64,000 nt of DNA from Draconibacterium sp. (GCA_011620585.1 WOYV01000050.1:1-64000), one strand, 5' to 3'; counted from the stretch's first letter, positions 33,430 through 42,541 are shown. Made by a program: numbers and translations. Notes: a model not told the origin generated them from the letters alone.

Positions 33430-33860
33430 ATGGGAATTAAGAAAGAGAGTTGTCTGAACTGTACCATAAAATCAAGTATTGTTTCTATTTTGAACGAGGA
33501 CGAACTGGACGAACTTGAAAAGGGATGTTTGCAAACTGAGTTTCGGCGTGGCGAACTGATTTTTAAAGAAGGTTCGCCGGCGAATCATATCATATACCTA
33601 CGTGAAGGCTTTGTTAAACTGAGTAAACAAGGCCAGGGAGGCTGGCAGATACACTACTTTATTTTAGAGACCAGGTTTACGATGAAAATCCATTCAATTT
33701 AAATATAACTAAGATGGAGCTGGCCTCCTTTTGGAACTTCGCGTGAAAGTGTTACCCGTCTTTTTAAAGGAATTTCAGGATACAGGAATTATCTCTGTTG
33801 AGAAAAATACGATCAATTGTTGACGAAGTTAAGTTGGCGGAGATAAAACGAAAAGGGTAA
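33430..33860 (+). pseudogene. Crp/Fnr-family transcriptional regulator, degraded
   Basis: The ATG at 33430 begins a cyclic-nucleotide-binding-type domain: CLNCTIKSSIVSILNEDELD, RRGELIFKEGSPANHIIYLR and EGFVKLSKQG. The frame becomes unrelated after about residue 75 and stops near 33702. Downstream, pieces of the expected C-terminal HTH appear in two further frames: TSRESVTRLFK, then EFQDTGIISVEKNTINC, then VDEVKLAEIKRKG ending at TAA 33858-33860. The second half of the sensor domain is missing and at least two frameshifts break the HTH. It cannot encode a working regulator. The operator upstream is intact. Confidence 0.82.
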
Positions 33861-33894
33861 AAAGACACTTCGTTTGTGTCTTTTTACCCTTTTT
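33851..33894. terminator. Bidirectional terminator
   Basis: AAAAGGGTAAAAAGACAC pairs with GTGTCTTTTTACCCTTTT across a 7-base loop, giving a long stem with A-run and T-run ends. It overlaps the pseudogene stop and ends 2 bases before the convergent lipoprotein stop. Confidence 0.85.
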
Positions 33895-33895
33895 G

Positions 33896-34429
33896 TTAGT
33901 TCGTTAATAAGGTGTTGTCTGGCCGGATTAAATTAACAGTCTCTAAATGAAGTTCTGGATTATCAATAATCGAATTGAAGTCATTTACATCCACTTCTTT
34001 TCTGGCCACAAAATCGGCAGGTAAAACGGCCACCCTGAAAATTTGGTCCAGTGTTTCTGCGGGTAAAAGGTCATCCTCAGGAACTGTGAATTCTAAAAAT
34101 ATCTGGAAATCAGAAGATGTATAATCGTAGTTATATTGAATTATTCCTTCAGGCAGTACCACTGTCTGTGGAAGCAATCTCCATACATCAAGTCCATTTG
34201 CCTGTTCCCACAGAATATATACCAAAACCACATCGGTGTCATAAACCACTATATTACTGGGATAAGTGTTGTAAATTTTATAACCGTTGGGAGAAGTAAA
34301 ATCACCTTGAACCTCGAATACTGAACCTATAAATGTATCTCCATCCATTCCGGGAGGACCCGCTGGTCCTTCGCAAGCTCCTAATAATAAAGCTATTGCG
34401 ATTATCAAAATGCCTGTTGGTTTTCTCAT
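33896..34429 (-). CDS. Lipoprotein with a short collagen-like motif, unknown function
   Basis: A 177-residue protein. The signal peptide ends in a lipobox LLLGAC, so it is probably outer-membrane or periplasmic. The mature N-terminus is EGPAGPPGMDGDTFIG, a brief collagen-like GXY stretch often seen at the start of Bacteroidota lipoproteins. The rest is acidic and beta-rich (VLVYILWEQANG, FQIFLEFTVPEDDLL) with no family I recognise. It is monocistronic, with a terminator shared with the convergent pseudogene. Confidence 0.7.
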   Translation of the reverse strand: MRKPTGILIIAIALLLGACEGPAGPPGMDGDTFIGSVFEVQGDFTSPNGYKIYNTYPSNIVVYDTDVVLVYILWEQANGLDVWRLLPQTVVLPEGIIQYNYDYTSSDFQIFLEFTVPEDDLLPAETLDQIFRVAVLPADFVARKEVDVNDFNSIIDNPELHLETVNLIRPDNTLLTN

Positions 34430-34545
34430 GTTTCTGTAATTTTAGTTATTAATTGTTGTCTTTATCTCTATTTTATCAAGTATGGTGCCAAAAAAACCTC
34501 CGGCGTTTAACCGAAGGTTTCTGGCTTTATCATAAATTATAAACT

Positions 34546-35901
34546 CTATTCTTCTGATCCGGGAACCGGAACTTTTGCATCGGCAATGTATCCAATGTTT
34601 CCCATTATAAATGTTTCCGGGCCTAATTTTAAGTCCGAATTCATCATTTCGTCCCAGGTAACTTCTTTTCCGGTGTAGGCCGAAACACGTCCCATTATCG
34701 CGGTCATTACCGAATTGGCAGTAGCTTCAGCCTCATTAAACGGAATGTTCTGACGGATGCAGGTAATCAGGTCTTTGTGTTCCTGAACGTACGGACTTGT
34801 TTCATGATCTTCGAAAGCAAAAAGCTGATTTCCGTTTAGATCAGTAATGGTCGAAGTTCCACCTTGAGCGGTAAACGATTTTCCTTTGGTTCCGTGGAAA
34901 ATTTCGTTAACGGCATTATCGCAACCATTTATCTGACGACACATACTTAGTACCTGTCTTCCATCGTCGAGTTCGTAGCGTACAGAAAAATTATCGTACT
35001 GATCGCCTGTTTTGCGACGTTGGCGTGAGCCAAAACCCAGCGCTTTTACCGGATGTTTCCCAAAAAACCAGTTTGCTACGTCGATATTGTGAACATGTTG
35101 CTCTACAATGTGGTCGCCCGAAAGCCAGCACCAGTTCACCCAGTCACGGATCATCCATTCCATTTCACTCCAGGTCGGGTCGTTCTCGCGGTACCAAAGC
35201 TGGTTTTGATTCCAGTATACTTCGGCCGTGCTAATTTTCCCGATGGCATTGTTAGCCAGTTCTTTGTAAACGCTAATGTATTTGTGCTGATGGCGGCGTT
35301 GTGTTCCGGTCACCACTTTTAGTCCCTGGCTGTCGGCCATTTTAGCGGCTGCCAATACCTGGCGTATCCCGGCCGGATCAACCGCCACAGGTTTTTCCAT
35401 AAACACGTGTTTGCGTGCTTTTACTGCAGCCTGAAAATGCTCGGGCCTGAATTTTGGCGGAGTGGCAAGAATAACAATGTCAACGCCTGAGTCAATCACT
35501 TTTTCGAAGGCGTCAAAACCAACAAAGCAGTTTTCAGCAGGCACTTCCACGCCGCGTTCGTTTTTTATCATTTCCCGGCAACTGTCGATTCGATCCTGGA
35601 AAACATCGCCAAGAGCAGTTACTGTGACGGTGGAACCTCCGGCTTCGAGAAAATTAACAGCAGCACCCGAACCGCGTCCGCCGCAACCAATTACCCCTGC
35701 TTTCAAAACCGGTCCATCCGGCACCTGGTCAAGCAGGGGAGGAAACACATACTCGCGTGGCTGCCAGTCGAAACTACCGCCGCCTTGCGACGATCCCCCG
35801 GCCGAACATGAAGTCAGTGGACCAATTCCAAACGCTCCGGCTGCTCCAACTACTGCAGCGCCACCTAAAAATTTTCTTCTGGAAAAATTATTTTCATTCA
35901 T
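34546..35901 (-). CDS. Tat-exported Gfo/Idh/MocA oxidoreductase
   Basis: A 451-residue protein from the ATG at 35901; the ORF-track start at 35973 adds 24 residues before the export signal. The N-terminus NNFSRRKFLGGAAVVGAAGA is a twin-arginine signal. A Rossmann motif AGVIGCGGRGSGAAVNFLEA and VFMEKPVAVDPAGI define the NAD(P)-dependent oxidoreductase family. Tat export implies that it folds, with bound cofactor, before reaching the periplasm. It lies 40 bases after the cytochrome/FGE fusion gene, probably in one operon. Substrate unknown; sugar or inositol derivatives are typical of the family. Confidence 0.87.
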   Translation of the reverse strand: MNENNFSRRKFLGGAAVVGAAGAFGIGPLTSCSAGGSSQGGGSFDWQPREYVFPPLLDQVPDGPVLKAGVIGCGGRGSGAAVNFLEAGGSTVTVTALGDVFQDRIDSCREMIKNERGVEVPAENCFVGFDAFEKVIDSGVDIVILATPPKFRPEHFQAAVKARKHVFMEKPVAVDPAGIRQVLAAAKMADSQGLKVVTGTQRRHQHKYISVYKELANNAIGKISTAEVYWNQNQLWYRENDPTWSEMEWMIRDWVNWCWLSGDHIVEQHVHNIDVANWFFGKHPVKALGFGSRQRRKTGDQYDNFSVRYELDDGRQVLSMCRQINGCDNAVNEIFHGTKGKSFTAQGGTSTITDLNGNQLFAFEDHETSPYVQEHKDLITCIRQNIPFNEAEATANSVMTAIMGRVSAYTGKEVTWDEMMNSDLKLGPETFIMGNIGYIADAKVPVPGSEE

Positions 35902-35941
35902 AATATCAGTATTTTGGTTTAGTTCAACGCTATCAAAGGTA

Positions 35942-37474
35942 CTATTTTTTACCCGTTTTTTCATCGAATTCACAGACTACGCGAAAGCTGATAAAGTTAC
36001 AATCGGATAACCACCAGATACTTTTTGGAATTTGCGGATCGGTTTTCAACCAGGCCACACTTTGTGTATGGTCGCGGGCCGCGCTCCTCACATCGCCGGC
36101 ATCGCTTTTAAACGAACCTCCGCGGATTACGCGTTCTTCACCCGTCACCGGTCCTTTCGGGTCCTGTGCCCCTTCAGGCAAATTTTTGTAAGCTTCTTCC
36201 GAATACCAGTCGCTGCAATATTCGGCGGCATTTCCCAGCATGTTTTTCAACCCGAATGGATTGGCATCAACCTGGTCGGGTGTTCCGGTTTTCAAATCGC
36301 TGTTTTTCTCGTATATGACGTATTGATTAATCAGGTTGCTGCTTTTACCGAATAACTTCCCGATAAATTTTTTCTTCTTAAAATCACCCGGGTTGCCTTC
36401 AAAGAAATAAGGAGATTCGGTTCCTCCGCGGGCTGCATATTCCCATTCGGCTTCGGTGGGCAAACGATAGGTTTTCCCTGTAACCTGAGATAACCACTGG
36501 CAATAGGTTTCGGCCGAATGATAACTCATGGTGATGGCAGGCCGCTGGCCGAGTCCCCAGTTTTGGTCGGGTTGTCCGTACGGAGGTGTTGGTCCTGAAA
36601 TGGCATCCACATCGGCATTTGTGCGGCTTCCTTCGGTATCGGTACTTCTGCCTTCGGCTGCAGTGGCGGTGTAGAAAGCCAGGTATTCGTCCCAGGTAAC
36701 TTCCACTTCGGCCATAAAAAACGGACTGAGTGAAACACTCTTTTGCGGTCCTTCGTCTGCATCGCGAAGCGATTCTGTTTCAGGACTTCCCATTTTGAAA
36801 CTTCCACCCGGAATCGCTTTCATATCGAACGAAATGGTGGTTCCGGGAACGGTTTCCGTGAAACTTGTGAGCGATTCAACCAAGGCAGGTTTCTCAAATT
36901 TATCCTGGTTTTTTGACCCGGTGCTTCCGAATTCAACATTTTTGGCATGCAATGCGTTCGGATCGTAATGTCCAACGTTTAGGTGGCAGTTAATACACCT
37001 CAATTCTTCTTCGTGCTGTGTGTAATAAAGGTGGGCATCCTGTCCTTTTTCGTTTAGGGTCAACGGGAAAAGATTGGCATGACATTTTAAGCACGAAGCT
37101 TTAAATACGTGGCGCTGTGCCTGCTCAAGACTTGATTTGGCTTCCCAGTTAAAATCAGCCGAATCTTTAAAAACCAAGCCGTAAAAGTCGCGGGCCGAGG
37201 CTTTTATTTTCTCTTTTAAATAACCTTGTCCTTTTGGCGGTAAATGACAGTCGGCACAACCAATATGAATTCCAACCCGGGTATTGTAATGAACTGAAAG
37301 TTTCCACGAATCGGTAGCTTGAGGGTGTACATGACACATTTCGCAGGATTCGGGAGTGGAAGTAGTTTCAACAAGTTTGTTTGAGTAAATACTGACAAAG
37401 ATGCCAAGTATAAAGCCGATAAAAATAATGAGCAGTAATTTTTGCCTGAGATAGTTGGTAAGACGGCGAATCAT
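35942..37474 (-). CDS. NapC/NirT-type tetraheme cytochrome fused to a formylglycine-enzyme (SUMF1)-like domain
   Basis: A 510-residue protein. One N-terminal transmembrane anchor (LLLIIFIGFILGIFVSIYS) is followed by four CxxCH haem sites in about 130 residues: CEMCH, CADCH, CLKCH and CINCH, as in NapC/NrfH quinol dehydrogenases. After a linker comes an FGE/SUMF1 domain: MKAIPGGSFKMGSPETE, MAEVEVTWDEYLAFY, RLPTEAEWEYAARGG, GNAAEYCSDWY and RVIRGGSFKSDAGDVRSAAR. The cysteine pair expected near the C-terminus of catalytic FGE is not apparent, so the domain may bind rather than modify. Expected location is periplasmic, anchored in the inner membrane. First gene of a unit with a Tat-exported oxidoreductase. 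Confidence 0.85.
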   Translation of the reverse strand: MIRRLTNYLRQKLLLIIFIGFILGIFVSIYSNKLVETTSTPESCEMCHVHPQATDSWKLSVHYNTRVGIHIGCADCHLPPKGQGYLKEKIKASARDFYGLVFKDSADFNWEAKSSLEQAQRHVFKASCLKCHANLFPLTLNEKGQDAHLYYTQHEEELRCINCHLNVGHYDPNALHAKNVEFGSTGSKNQDKFEKPALVESLTSFTETVPGTTISFDMKAIPGGSFKMGSPETESLRDADEGPQKSVSLSPFFMAEVEVTWDEYLAFYTATAAEGRSTDTEGSRTNADVDAISGPTPPYGQPDQNWGLGQRPAITMSYHSAETYCQWLSQVTGKTYRLPTEAEWEYAARGGTESPYFFEGNPGDFKKKKFIGKLFGKSSNLINQYVIYEKNSDLKTGTPDQVDANPFGLKNMLGNAAEYCSDWYSEEAYKNLPEGAQDPKGPVTGEERVIRGGSFKSDAGDVRSAARDHTQSVAWLKTDPQIPKSIWWLSDCNFISFRVVCEFDEKTGKK

Positions 37475-37805
37475 AAGCAGAGATCGGTTATATTATGTTA
37501 TCAGTTCAATAAAGTTGGTTTCAAAATTAAAAAAATATTGATGTGTTTTACACGAAAGTGTTGAAGAATAACCATCACAAAGAAGTCGGGTTGATTTAAT
37601 AACAAAAGGTTGTCCCGGACGCGACAACCTTTGAGAAATCTGTAGGAATACAAGAGAGATTAAAGGAAATATGTTATGCGCAAGTTAGATAACAATTTCC
37701 GAAACCGGGTTATATGAAGATTATCTGAGCATTAAGACTTTGTTAATCTGAGGCGGGTATATTAATTTAGTTTTAAGAAGCAGGCATTTTTTTGTAACTT
37801 TTGAT
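37475..37805. other. Divergent intergenic region with hairpin and promoter element
   Basis: 331 bases between the cytochrome fusion and the comF-type gene. The minus-strand TAATTTTG at 37522-37529 is a candidate -7 element for the cytochrome gene. AAAGGTTGTC (37605-37614) pairs with GACAACCTTT (37623-37632), a 10-bp perfect stem without a T-run. Nothing else recognisable. Confidence 0.55.
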
Positions 37806-38507
37806 GTGGAAAAGATCAAACAAGGAGTGTCGGATGTGCTGGAATTACTATTTCCTTCGTTGTGCATTACCTGTGGCGAGCGGCTAATTTCGCAGGAAAA
37901 ACATATTTGTTTCGATTGCTGGAACGATTTGCCGGTCACAAACTTTCACGCCGATCCATCGAACAAAGTGGCACAGCTTTTTTGGGGGCGAACACAATTG
38001 GAAAATGCAACTGCCTTTTTTTCGTACAAAAAAGGGAGCAGATATCAGCAACTCATTCATTTCATTAAATATAAAGGTTTAAAAGAGCTCGGTTTTGAGA
38101 CCGGGCAGCGTTTTGGTTTTGCTTTGAATGACAGCGAATCTTTTTCATCTGTCGATATTATCGTGCCGGTACCTTTACATCCCAAAAAAGAAAAAATCCG
38201 TGGTTATAACCAATGTCTTTGGATAGCCCGGGGAATGAGTCAGTCGATGCAAAAAGAACTTTCGGATAATAACCTTTTTCGGAATATTTACACCACAACA
38301 CAAACCCGGAAGAACCGTTTCGAGCGCTGGCAAAATGTTGAAGGAATTTTTGGGGTACACCAACCCGACGAGTTTGAAGGGAAACATATTTTATTGGTGG
38401 ACGATGTGGTAACCACCGGATCGACTCTTGAAGCCTGTGCTTATCAAATACTACAAATTCCGGGCGCCCGGGCAAGCATTGCCACGCTTGCGTTTGCCGA
38501 CATTTAA
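37806..38507 (+). CDS. ComF-family phosphoribosyltransferase-like protein
   Basis: A 233-residue protein with an N-terminal zinc ribbon (CITCGERLISQEKHICFDCW) and the PRPP-binding signature ILLVDDVVTTGSTLEAC near the C-terminus, exactly the ComF arrangement. ComF proteins take part in natural DNA uptake and recombination in several bacteria; their biochemical activity is unsettled. The start appears to be GTG at 37806, with little or no leader after a near-consensus TAACTTTTG. Monocistronic. Confidence 0.88.
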   Translation: MEKIKQGVSDVLELLFPSLCITCGERLISQEKHICFDCWNDLPVTNFHADPSNKVAQLFWGRTQLENATAFFSYKKGSRYQQLIHFIKYKGLKELGFETGQRFGFALNDSESFSSVDIIVPVPLHPKKEKIRGYNQCLWIARGMSQSMQKELSDNNLFRNIYTTTQTRKNRFERWQNVEGIFGVHQPDEFEGKHILLVDDVVTTGSTLEACAYQILQIPGARASIATLAFADI

Positions 38508-38634
38508 AATGTTCTGTATAAACTGCTTATCTGTCTTCCCGAATTCAAATAAATTTCATGGATTTATAAACAATAGGTTTATCCAGGTGTTATTCAGTTT
38601 AGAAAAGGAAAATACATCTTAAAATTCGATTATA

Positions 38635-39687
38635 ATGAAACAACTTCTTTTGATTTTTCTGGTTATGGCCGGCTTGAGTGCTTGTAACCAGAAAGCAACT
38701 AAAAATGAGGAACAATCCAATGTAAAGTACTACCGTCAATTGCTGTTTAGCGAAACTCCGTGGGACCTTGAACGTGGCTCCCATGAAATTACGGCCAATG
38801 AGGCGGAAAGCTTAAATAACTACAAATTTACCTGGAATGATGATGGAAAACTGGCATCTGTTGAATTTAACAGGAACGGTGTTTTGCTTGGATATTCAAA
38901 TCTTCGTGCAGCAAAAGTTACTTACACTTACGAAGGGAATAAACAAATCAAACGCTTCTTCGATGAGGAAGGCAAGCAGATTGGCAGCAACGGGGCTTTT
39001 ACGTTTGAATATACGCTTGACGGTGCCGGAATGAGAACAGCCATGCGTTTCCTTGACGAAGCAGGCAACCCGGTGGAAAACGGCAACAAAATCAGTAACT
39101 ATGTTTGGTCCAAAATGGATGATGGCATGATCCGGGAACTGCGTTATAACCTGGCTGGAGAGGAAACCATTATGAACCCTTTCTGCCCGTTTTACGAGCT
39201 TCGCTTTTCGTACGATCCGAACGGATATGTAACCCGAATGGCTAATTACGACGACGACACCTTGTACGATTGTACTGCTGAGAATTGTGGAGAAATTGGT
39301 GTTTCCTACTTTCAGTTTAAAAACAACCCGCATGGCGATTTATTAAGCTTTGCCGTACACAGTTCCAGTGGTCAGCTTTCGAACTTATACTGGGGATGGG
39401 CAAAACGCCTGAACACTTTCGACGAAAATGGAAATACCGTGGAAACAAAAATATATGATCAGGATGATGAATTACTGAGTGGCAAAGCTGGGGTACCTGT
39501 TACTAAAAATGAGTACGACGAGCATGGAGCCCTTGTAAAAAGCATGTCGATGGATGCCGATGGCAACCTGATGAACAACGCCAGCAACGGTGTTGCCGTG
39601 GTAGAATACAAATACGACGATAAGGGAAAAAGAACAGAATCCCTGCGTTTTGATAAAGACATGAATCCAGTGGAGAATAACGGATAA
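38635..39687 (+). CDS. Lipoprotein with repeated YD-like strands, unknown function
   Basis: A 350-residue protein. The signal peptide ends in lipobox GLSAC. The mature chain has recurring short motifs: DDGKLASVEFNRNGVLLGYS, EGNKQIKRFFDEEGKQIG, DENGNTVETKIYDQDDELL and DDKGKRTESLRFDKDMNP. These resemble the degenerate beta-hairpin repeats of YD/RHS-like or MORN-like proteins. I assign no function. It is followed after 17 bases by the rhodanese lipoprotein, so the two may form one operon of surface or periplasmic lipoproteins. Confidence 0.72.
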   Translation: MKQLLLIFLVMAGLSACNQKATKNEEQSNVKYYRQLLFSETPWDLERGSHEITANEAESLNNYKFTWNDDGKLASVEFNRNGVLLGYSNLRAAKVTYTYEGNKQIKRFFDEEGKQIGSNGAFTFEYTLDGAGMRTAMRFLDEAGNPVENGNKISNYVWSKMDDGMIRELRYNLAGEETIMNPFCPFYELRFSYDPNGYVTRMANYDDDTLYDCTAENCGEIGVSYFQFKNNPHGDLLSFAVHSSSGQLSNLYWGWAKRLNTFDENGNTVETKIYDQDDELLSGKAGVPVTKNEYDEHGALVKSMSMDADGNLMNNASNGVAVVEYKYDDKGKRTESLRFDKDMNPVENNG

Positions 39688-39704
39688 TTATCAGTTTAAG
39701 AAAG

Positions 39705-40751
39705 ATGATTCAACGAAATTTGATTTTACACTTACTAAGTGTTATTCTGCTGTTTGTAATGATTTCCTGTTCGGGAAACCAGCAAAACGCAAAGCAGGAA
39801 ACCAAGGCGGTTAAAGAAACCAGCGAACCGAAAGTTGAGATCAACAACGAAGCTAAAGCCTTGTTAAGTGCGCTCAACGAAATGGGAGATTATGTCAACA
39901 GCCGAAACTTCCCGTCGCTCATAAAAGCCTCAACGGTATACGACGAACTTGATGGAAATATACTGGTAATTGATTTGCGATCGGAAGATTTATATGCAGA
40001 AGGGCACATAAAAAATGCCGTGAACGTTGACTTTTCTGATTTGCCTTCCTATTTTGCCAACGACATTGATCCCGCAAAATACGATAAAATCATTTTAACA
40101 TGTTATGCAGGGCAAATGTCCAGTTATTCGACCTCTTTGCTACGGCTTGCAGGCTACAACAATGTGTTTGCCATGAAATGGGGAATGAGTAGCTGGAACA
40201 AATATTTTGCTAAAGATTTTTGGCTTGATGTGGTATCATCAGAGTTTCAGGAAAAGCTGGATACATTAGGGAATGAAGCAGGGGATATAGGTGATTTCCC
40301 CAAAATGAATAGCGGTAAAACGACAGGCAGCGAAATTCTGAAGACACGGATCGATTCCCTATTTGCGCAGGGTATGCGTGCGGCAATCATCCATGCAGAT
40401 GAAGTGTTTGAAGATCCATCAACTTATTACGTGATTAATTACGATCGGAAAGACAAATACGAATCGGGCCATATTCCGGGTGCGGTGCGTTATAAACCGG
40501 GAGCAACTTTAGGAATTGTTTCGGAAATGCAGACCATTCCAACTGATAAAACCGTGGTAATTTATTGCAATACAGGTCAGAATTCGGCTTTTGCAACTGC
40601 ATATTTACGTTTGTTTGGTTACTCCGCAAAATCGCTATTATATGGGAACAACTCATTTATGTACGATCGGATGAAGCAGGAACAGGACAGTTTATCATGG
40701 ATCCCGTTCACCGGGGCAGAAATTCATGATTACCCGTATGTGAAAAATTAA
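39705..40751 (+). CDS. Lipoprotein with two rhodanese domains
   Basis: A 348-residue protein with an N-terminal lipobox-type signal (LFVMISCSGN). The first rhodanese domain has LVIDLRSEDLYAEGHIKNAV and active-site loop CYAGQMS. The second has VINYDRKDKYESGHIPGAV and active-site loop CNTGQNS. Both domains keep the catalytic cysteine, which is less usual than one inactive copy. Expected to act on sulfane sulfur in the periplasm. Partner proteins are unknown. Confidence 0.85.
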   Translation: MIQRNLILHLLSVILLFVMISCSGNQQNAKQETKAVKETSEPKVEINNEAKALLSALNEMGDYVNSRNFPSLIKASTVYDELDGNILVIDLRSEDLYAEGHIKNAVNVDFSDLPSYFANDIDPAKYDKIILTCYAGQMSSYSTSLLRLAGYNNVFAMKWGMSSWNKYFAKDFWLDVVSSEFQEKLDTLGNEAGDIGDFPKMNSGKTTGSEILKTRIDSLFAQGMRAAIIHADEVFEDPSTYYVINYDRKDKYESGHIPGAVRYKPGATLGIVSEMQTIPTDKTVVIYCNTGQNSAFATAYLRLFGYSAKSLLYGNNSFMYDRMKQEQDSLSWIPFTGAEIHDYPYVKN

Positions 40752-40765
40752 GGAAACATTTTGTG

Positions 40766-40830
40766 AAAGAAAGGTGCCCCAGTTTGGATAGTAAGTGTAA
40801 ATGCTGTCCCTAAACAAGGCACCTTTCTTT
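40766..40830 (+). terminator. Inverted repeat, probable terminator
   Basis: AAAGAAAGGTGCC (40766-40778) is the exact reverse complement of GGCACCTTTCTTT (40818-40830) with a 39-base loop, 15 bases after the rhodanese gene stop. The large loop makes efficiency uncertain. Confidence 0.55.
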
Positions 40831-40903
40831 ATTGCTTGCCGGCATGGAAAGAAATAGAACATCTTTTGCAGTTCTTTGTTTTTCTTGAAAACAATAAATC
40901 GAC

Positions 40904-41329
40904 ATGGAATTTAAGATCAGCCCGTATTTCCCCGGAATTCGTCCGAACGTGACTCTGCCAACCCATCAAATGTTCCATTTGCTGGGAGAAGATGGCATGC
41001 GGAAAATGGTGAGCGACCATTACGATCTGATTGTTCAAAGCCCGATCAAAGATCTTTTCCCAAAGAATCCGGTTGCGCTGGAAAAAGCCAAAGAACATTC
41101 ATCTGATTTTTTTATCCAGATTTGCGGGGGGCCCGATTATTTTAATCAAAATCGCGGGATGCCACAGTTGAACCGACGCCATCGTCCGTTTCCCATTTCT
41201 GCCGAAGGCCGGATAGAATGGTTAAAATGTTACCAGCAGGTACTGGAAAAGCTCGATCTCCCCAATGAAGTAAAGCAATCGTTCTGGAATTATCTCGATG
41301 TATTTTCGAAGTGGATGGTGAACACTTAA
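40904..41329 (+). CDS. Truncated-haemoglobin-like globin
   Basis: A 141-residue protein with the truncated haemoglobin pattern: LLGEDGMRKMVSDHYDLI, SPIKDLFPKNPVALEKAKEH and FFIQICGGPDYFNQNRG. RRHRPFPISAEGRIEWLKCY carries the likely proximal histidine and the group II tryptophan region. Such globins bind O2, NO or sulfide and often serve in redox or NO defence. Monocistronic, between a terminator and the convergent ubiX-like gene. Confidence 0.85.
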   Translation: MEFKISPYFPGIRPNVTLPTHQMFHLLGEDGMRKMVSDHYDLIVQSPIKDLFPKNPVALEKAKEHSSDFFIQICGGPDYFNQNRGMPQLNRRHRPFPISAEGRIEWLKCYQQVLEKLDLPNEVKQSFWNYLDVFSKWMVNT

Positions 41330-41345
41330 TTTTTATGTCAACATT

Positions 41346-41927
41346 TTACCCGGGTTCTTTTTTACCCCATTCAAAAGAGGCAAGGTCGAACCCGGCGAGG
41401 TTTAACACCCTGTCGATCACGGTTTCTGCTGCTTGTTCAATTGTTTTGGGTTTGCTGTAAAACGAAGGTGTGGCGGGGCAAATTATGGCACCGGCCATGG
41501 TTAGGGTTTTCATATTTTCAAGATGGATCAGATTATAAGGCGTTTCACGCGGCACCACGATTAGTTTTCGGCGTTCTTTCAACATTACATCAGCTGCGCG
41601 CGTAACCAGATCGTCAGATACTCCGTTGGCGATCCGCCCCAAAGCTCCCATCGAGCACGGACAAATAATCATCGTGTCGTATTTCGATGAGCCCGATGCA
41701 AAAGGCGCATAAAAATCGTCTTTTTCGAACACGCGAAAAGGATACACCAATACAATTTCTTCATCTAGTTCGTATTTCCAGATATCAAGCGCATTCGTCG
41801 AAAATACAACGCCCACTTCATCCACCTGATCTTTTAGTTCGCGAAGTTTCTCAAACAAAATGCTGGCATACACCGAACCGCTTGCACCGGTAACCGCCAC
41901 TACTATTTTCCGCTTTTTATTTTCCAT
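41346..41927 (-). CDS. ubiX: Flavin prenyltransferase UbiX-type
   Basis: A 193-residue flavoprotein with VAVTGASGSVYASILFEKL at the N-terminus, YDTMIICPCSMGALGRIANG and the C-terminal DRVLNLAGFDL. UbiX prenylates FMN to supply the cofactor of UbiD-type decarboxylases. No ubiD is in this window. In Bacteroidota the enzyme probably supports menaquinone-related or aromatic decarboxylation. It lies 8 bases after the PorT-like gene. Confidence 0.9.
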   Translation of the reverse strand: MENKKRKIVVAVTGASGSVYASILFEKLRELKDQVDEVGVVFSTNALDIWKYELDEEIVLVYPFRVFEKDDFYAPFASGSSKYDTMIICPCSMGALGRIANGVSDDLVTRAADVMLKERRKLIVVPRETPYNLIHLENMKTLTMAGAIICPATPSFYSKPKTIEQAAETVIDRVLNLAGFDLASFEWGKKEPG

Positions 41928-41935
41928 GATTTATT

Positions 41936-42541
41936 TTACAGACGATAATAGAACGCCAGGGAGATCACATTGTTGAACTGGTTGTTGTGCCAGTAATAAT
42001 TGGTTCCTTCAGGTTTGTTTCGAACAGGCACAACCGAAAGGGCAAAACGAAGATCGAGCGAAAGCCGTTCAAGAAAATCGAACTGAAAGCCCACAAATGG
42101 TTGCAGGTCGAATGTTTTAAACGGATGCTGGTCTTCCTTTGGAAATTCCCCGTAACTGTTTAATTCTTTTGAATGTATCAATACTCCGGGAGTGATTCCT
42201 CCGATGACCCTACTTCTGTCGTTGGCCCTGAAACCCATAAAAATGGGAATATCGATGTAGCCTAATCGCATTATATATTTGTCAACATCAGGTTGTTTGG
42301 GATCGTATTTTCTTCTCGATCCTTTTTGCGAATATTTTATTTCCATCCCGGCAACTATGGCGGGTGCAATATCGGTTTGCACATAAATGCCAGCAAGGAT
42401 CCCCGCTTTGTTATACCCCTTAAAGTTGTCTCCTTCCACCTGCGAGGCGTTAAACCCGGCGATCAAGCCTGCATCGAAGCGCTGCGCATAAACGGCAGTT
42501 ACTGTGAGTAATATTGAAATGATAAGTAAAATTCGTTTCAT
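41936..42541 (-). CDS. PorT-family outer-membrane beta-barrel protein
   Basis: About 201 residues from the ATG at 42541 (the track starts three codons earlier). A signal peptide (MKRILLIISILLTVTAVYAQ) is followed by alternating beta strands such as FDAGLIAGFNASQVEGDNF, AGMEIKYSQKGSRR and LDLRFALSVVPV. This is the small PorT-like (outer membrane protein beta-barrel 2) family, probably an 8-stranded barrel. Role unknown. It sits between sir2 and ubiX in a compact minus-strand unit. Confidence 0.8.
   Translation of the reverse strand: MKRILLIISILLTVTAVYAQRFDAGLIAGFNASQVEGDNFKGYNKAGILAGIYVQTDIAPAIVAGMEIKYSQKGSRRKYDPKQPDVDKYIMRLGYIDIPIFMGFRANDRSRVIGGITPGVLIHSKELNSYGEFPKEDQHPFKTFDLQPFVGFQFDFLERLSLDLRFALSVVPVRNKPEGTNYYWHNNQFNNVISLAFYYRL

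Noticed and set aside
35462-36010. 182-codon plus-strand ORF
   Set aside because: Antisense shadow of the Tat-signalled Gfo/Idh/MocA gene, whose motifs are clear on the minus strand.
37603-37633. Rho-independent terminator
   Set aside because: The 10-bp stem is perfect, but no T-run follows and it lies between two divergent gene starts, so a terminator role is not supported.
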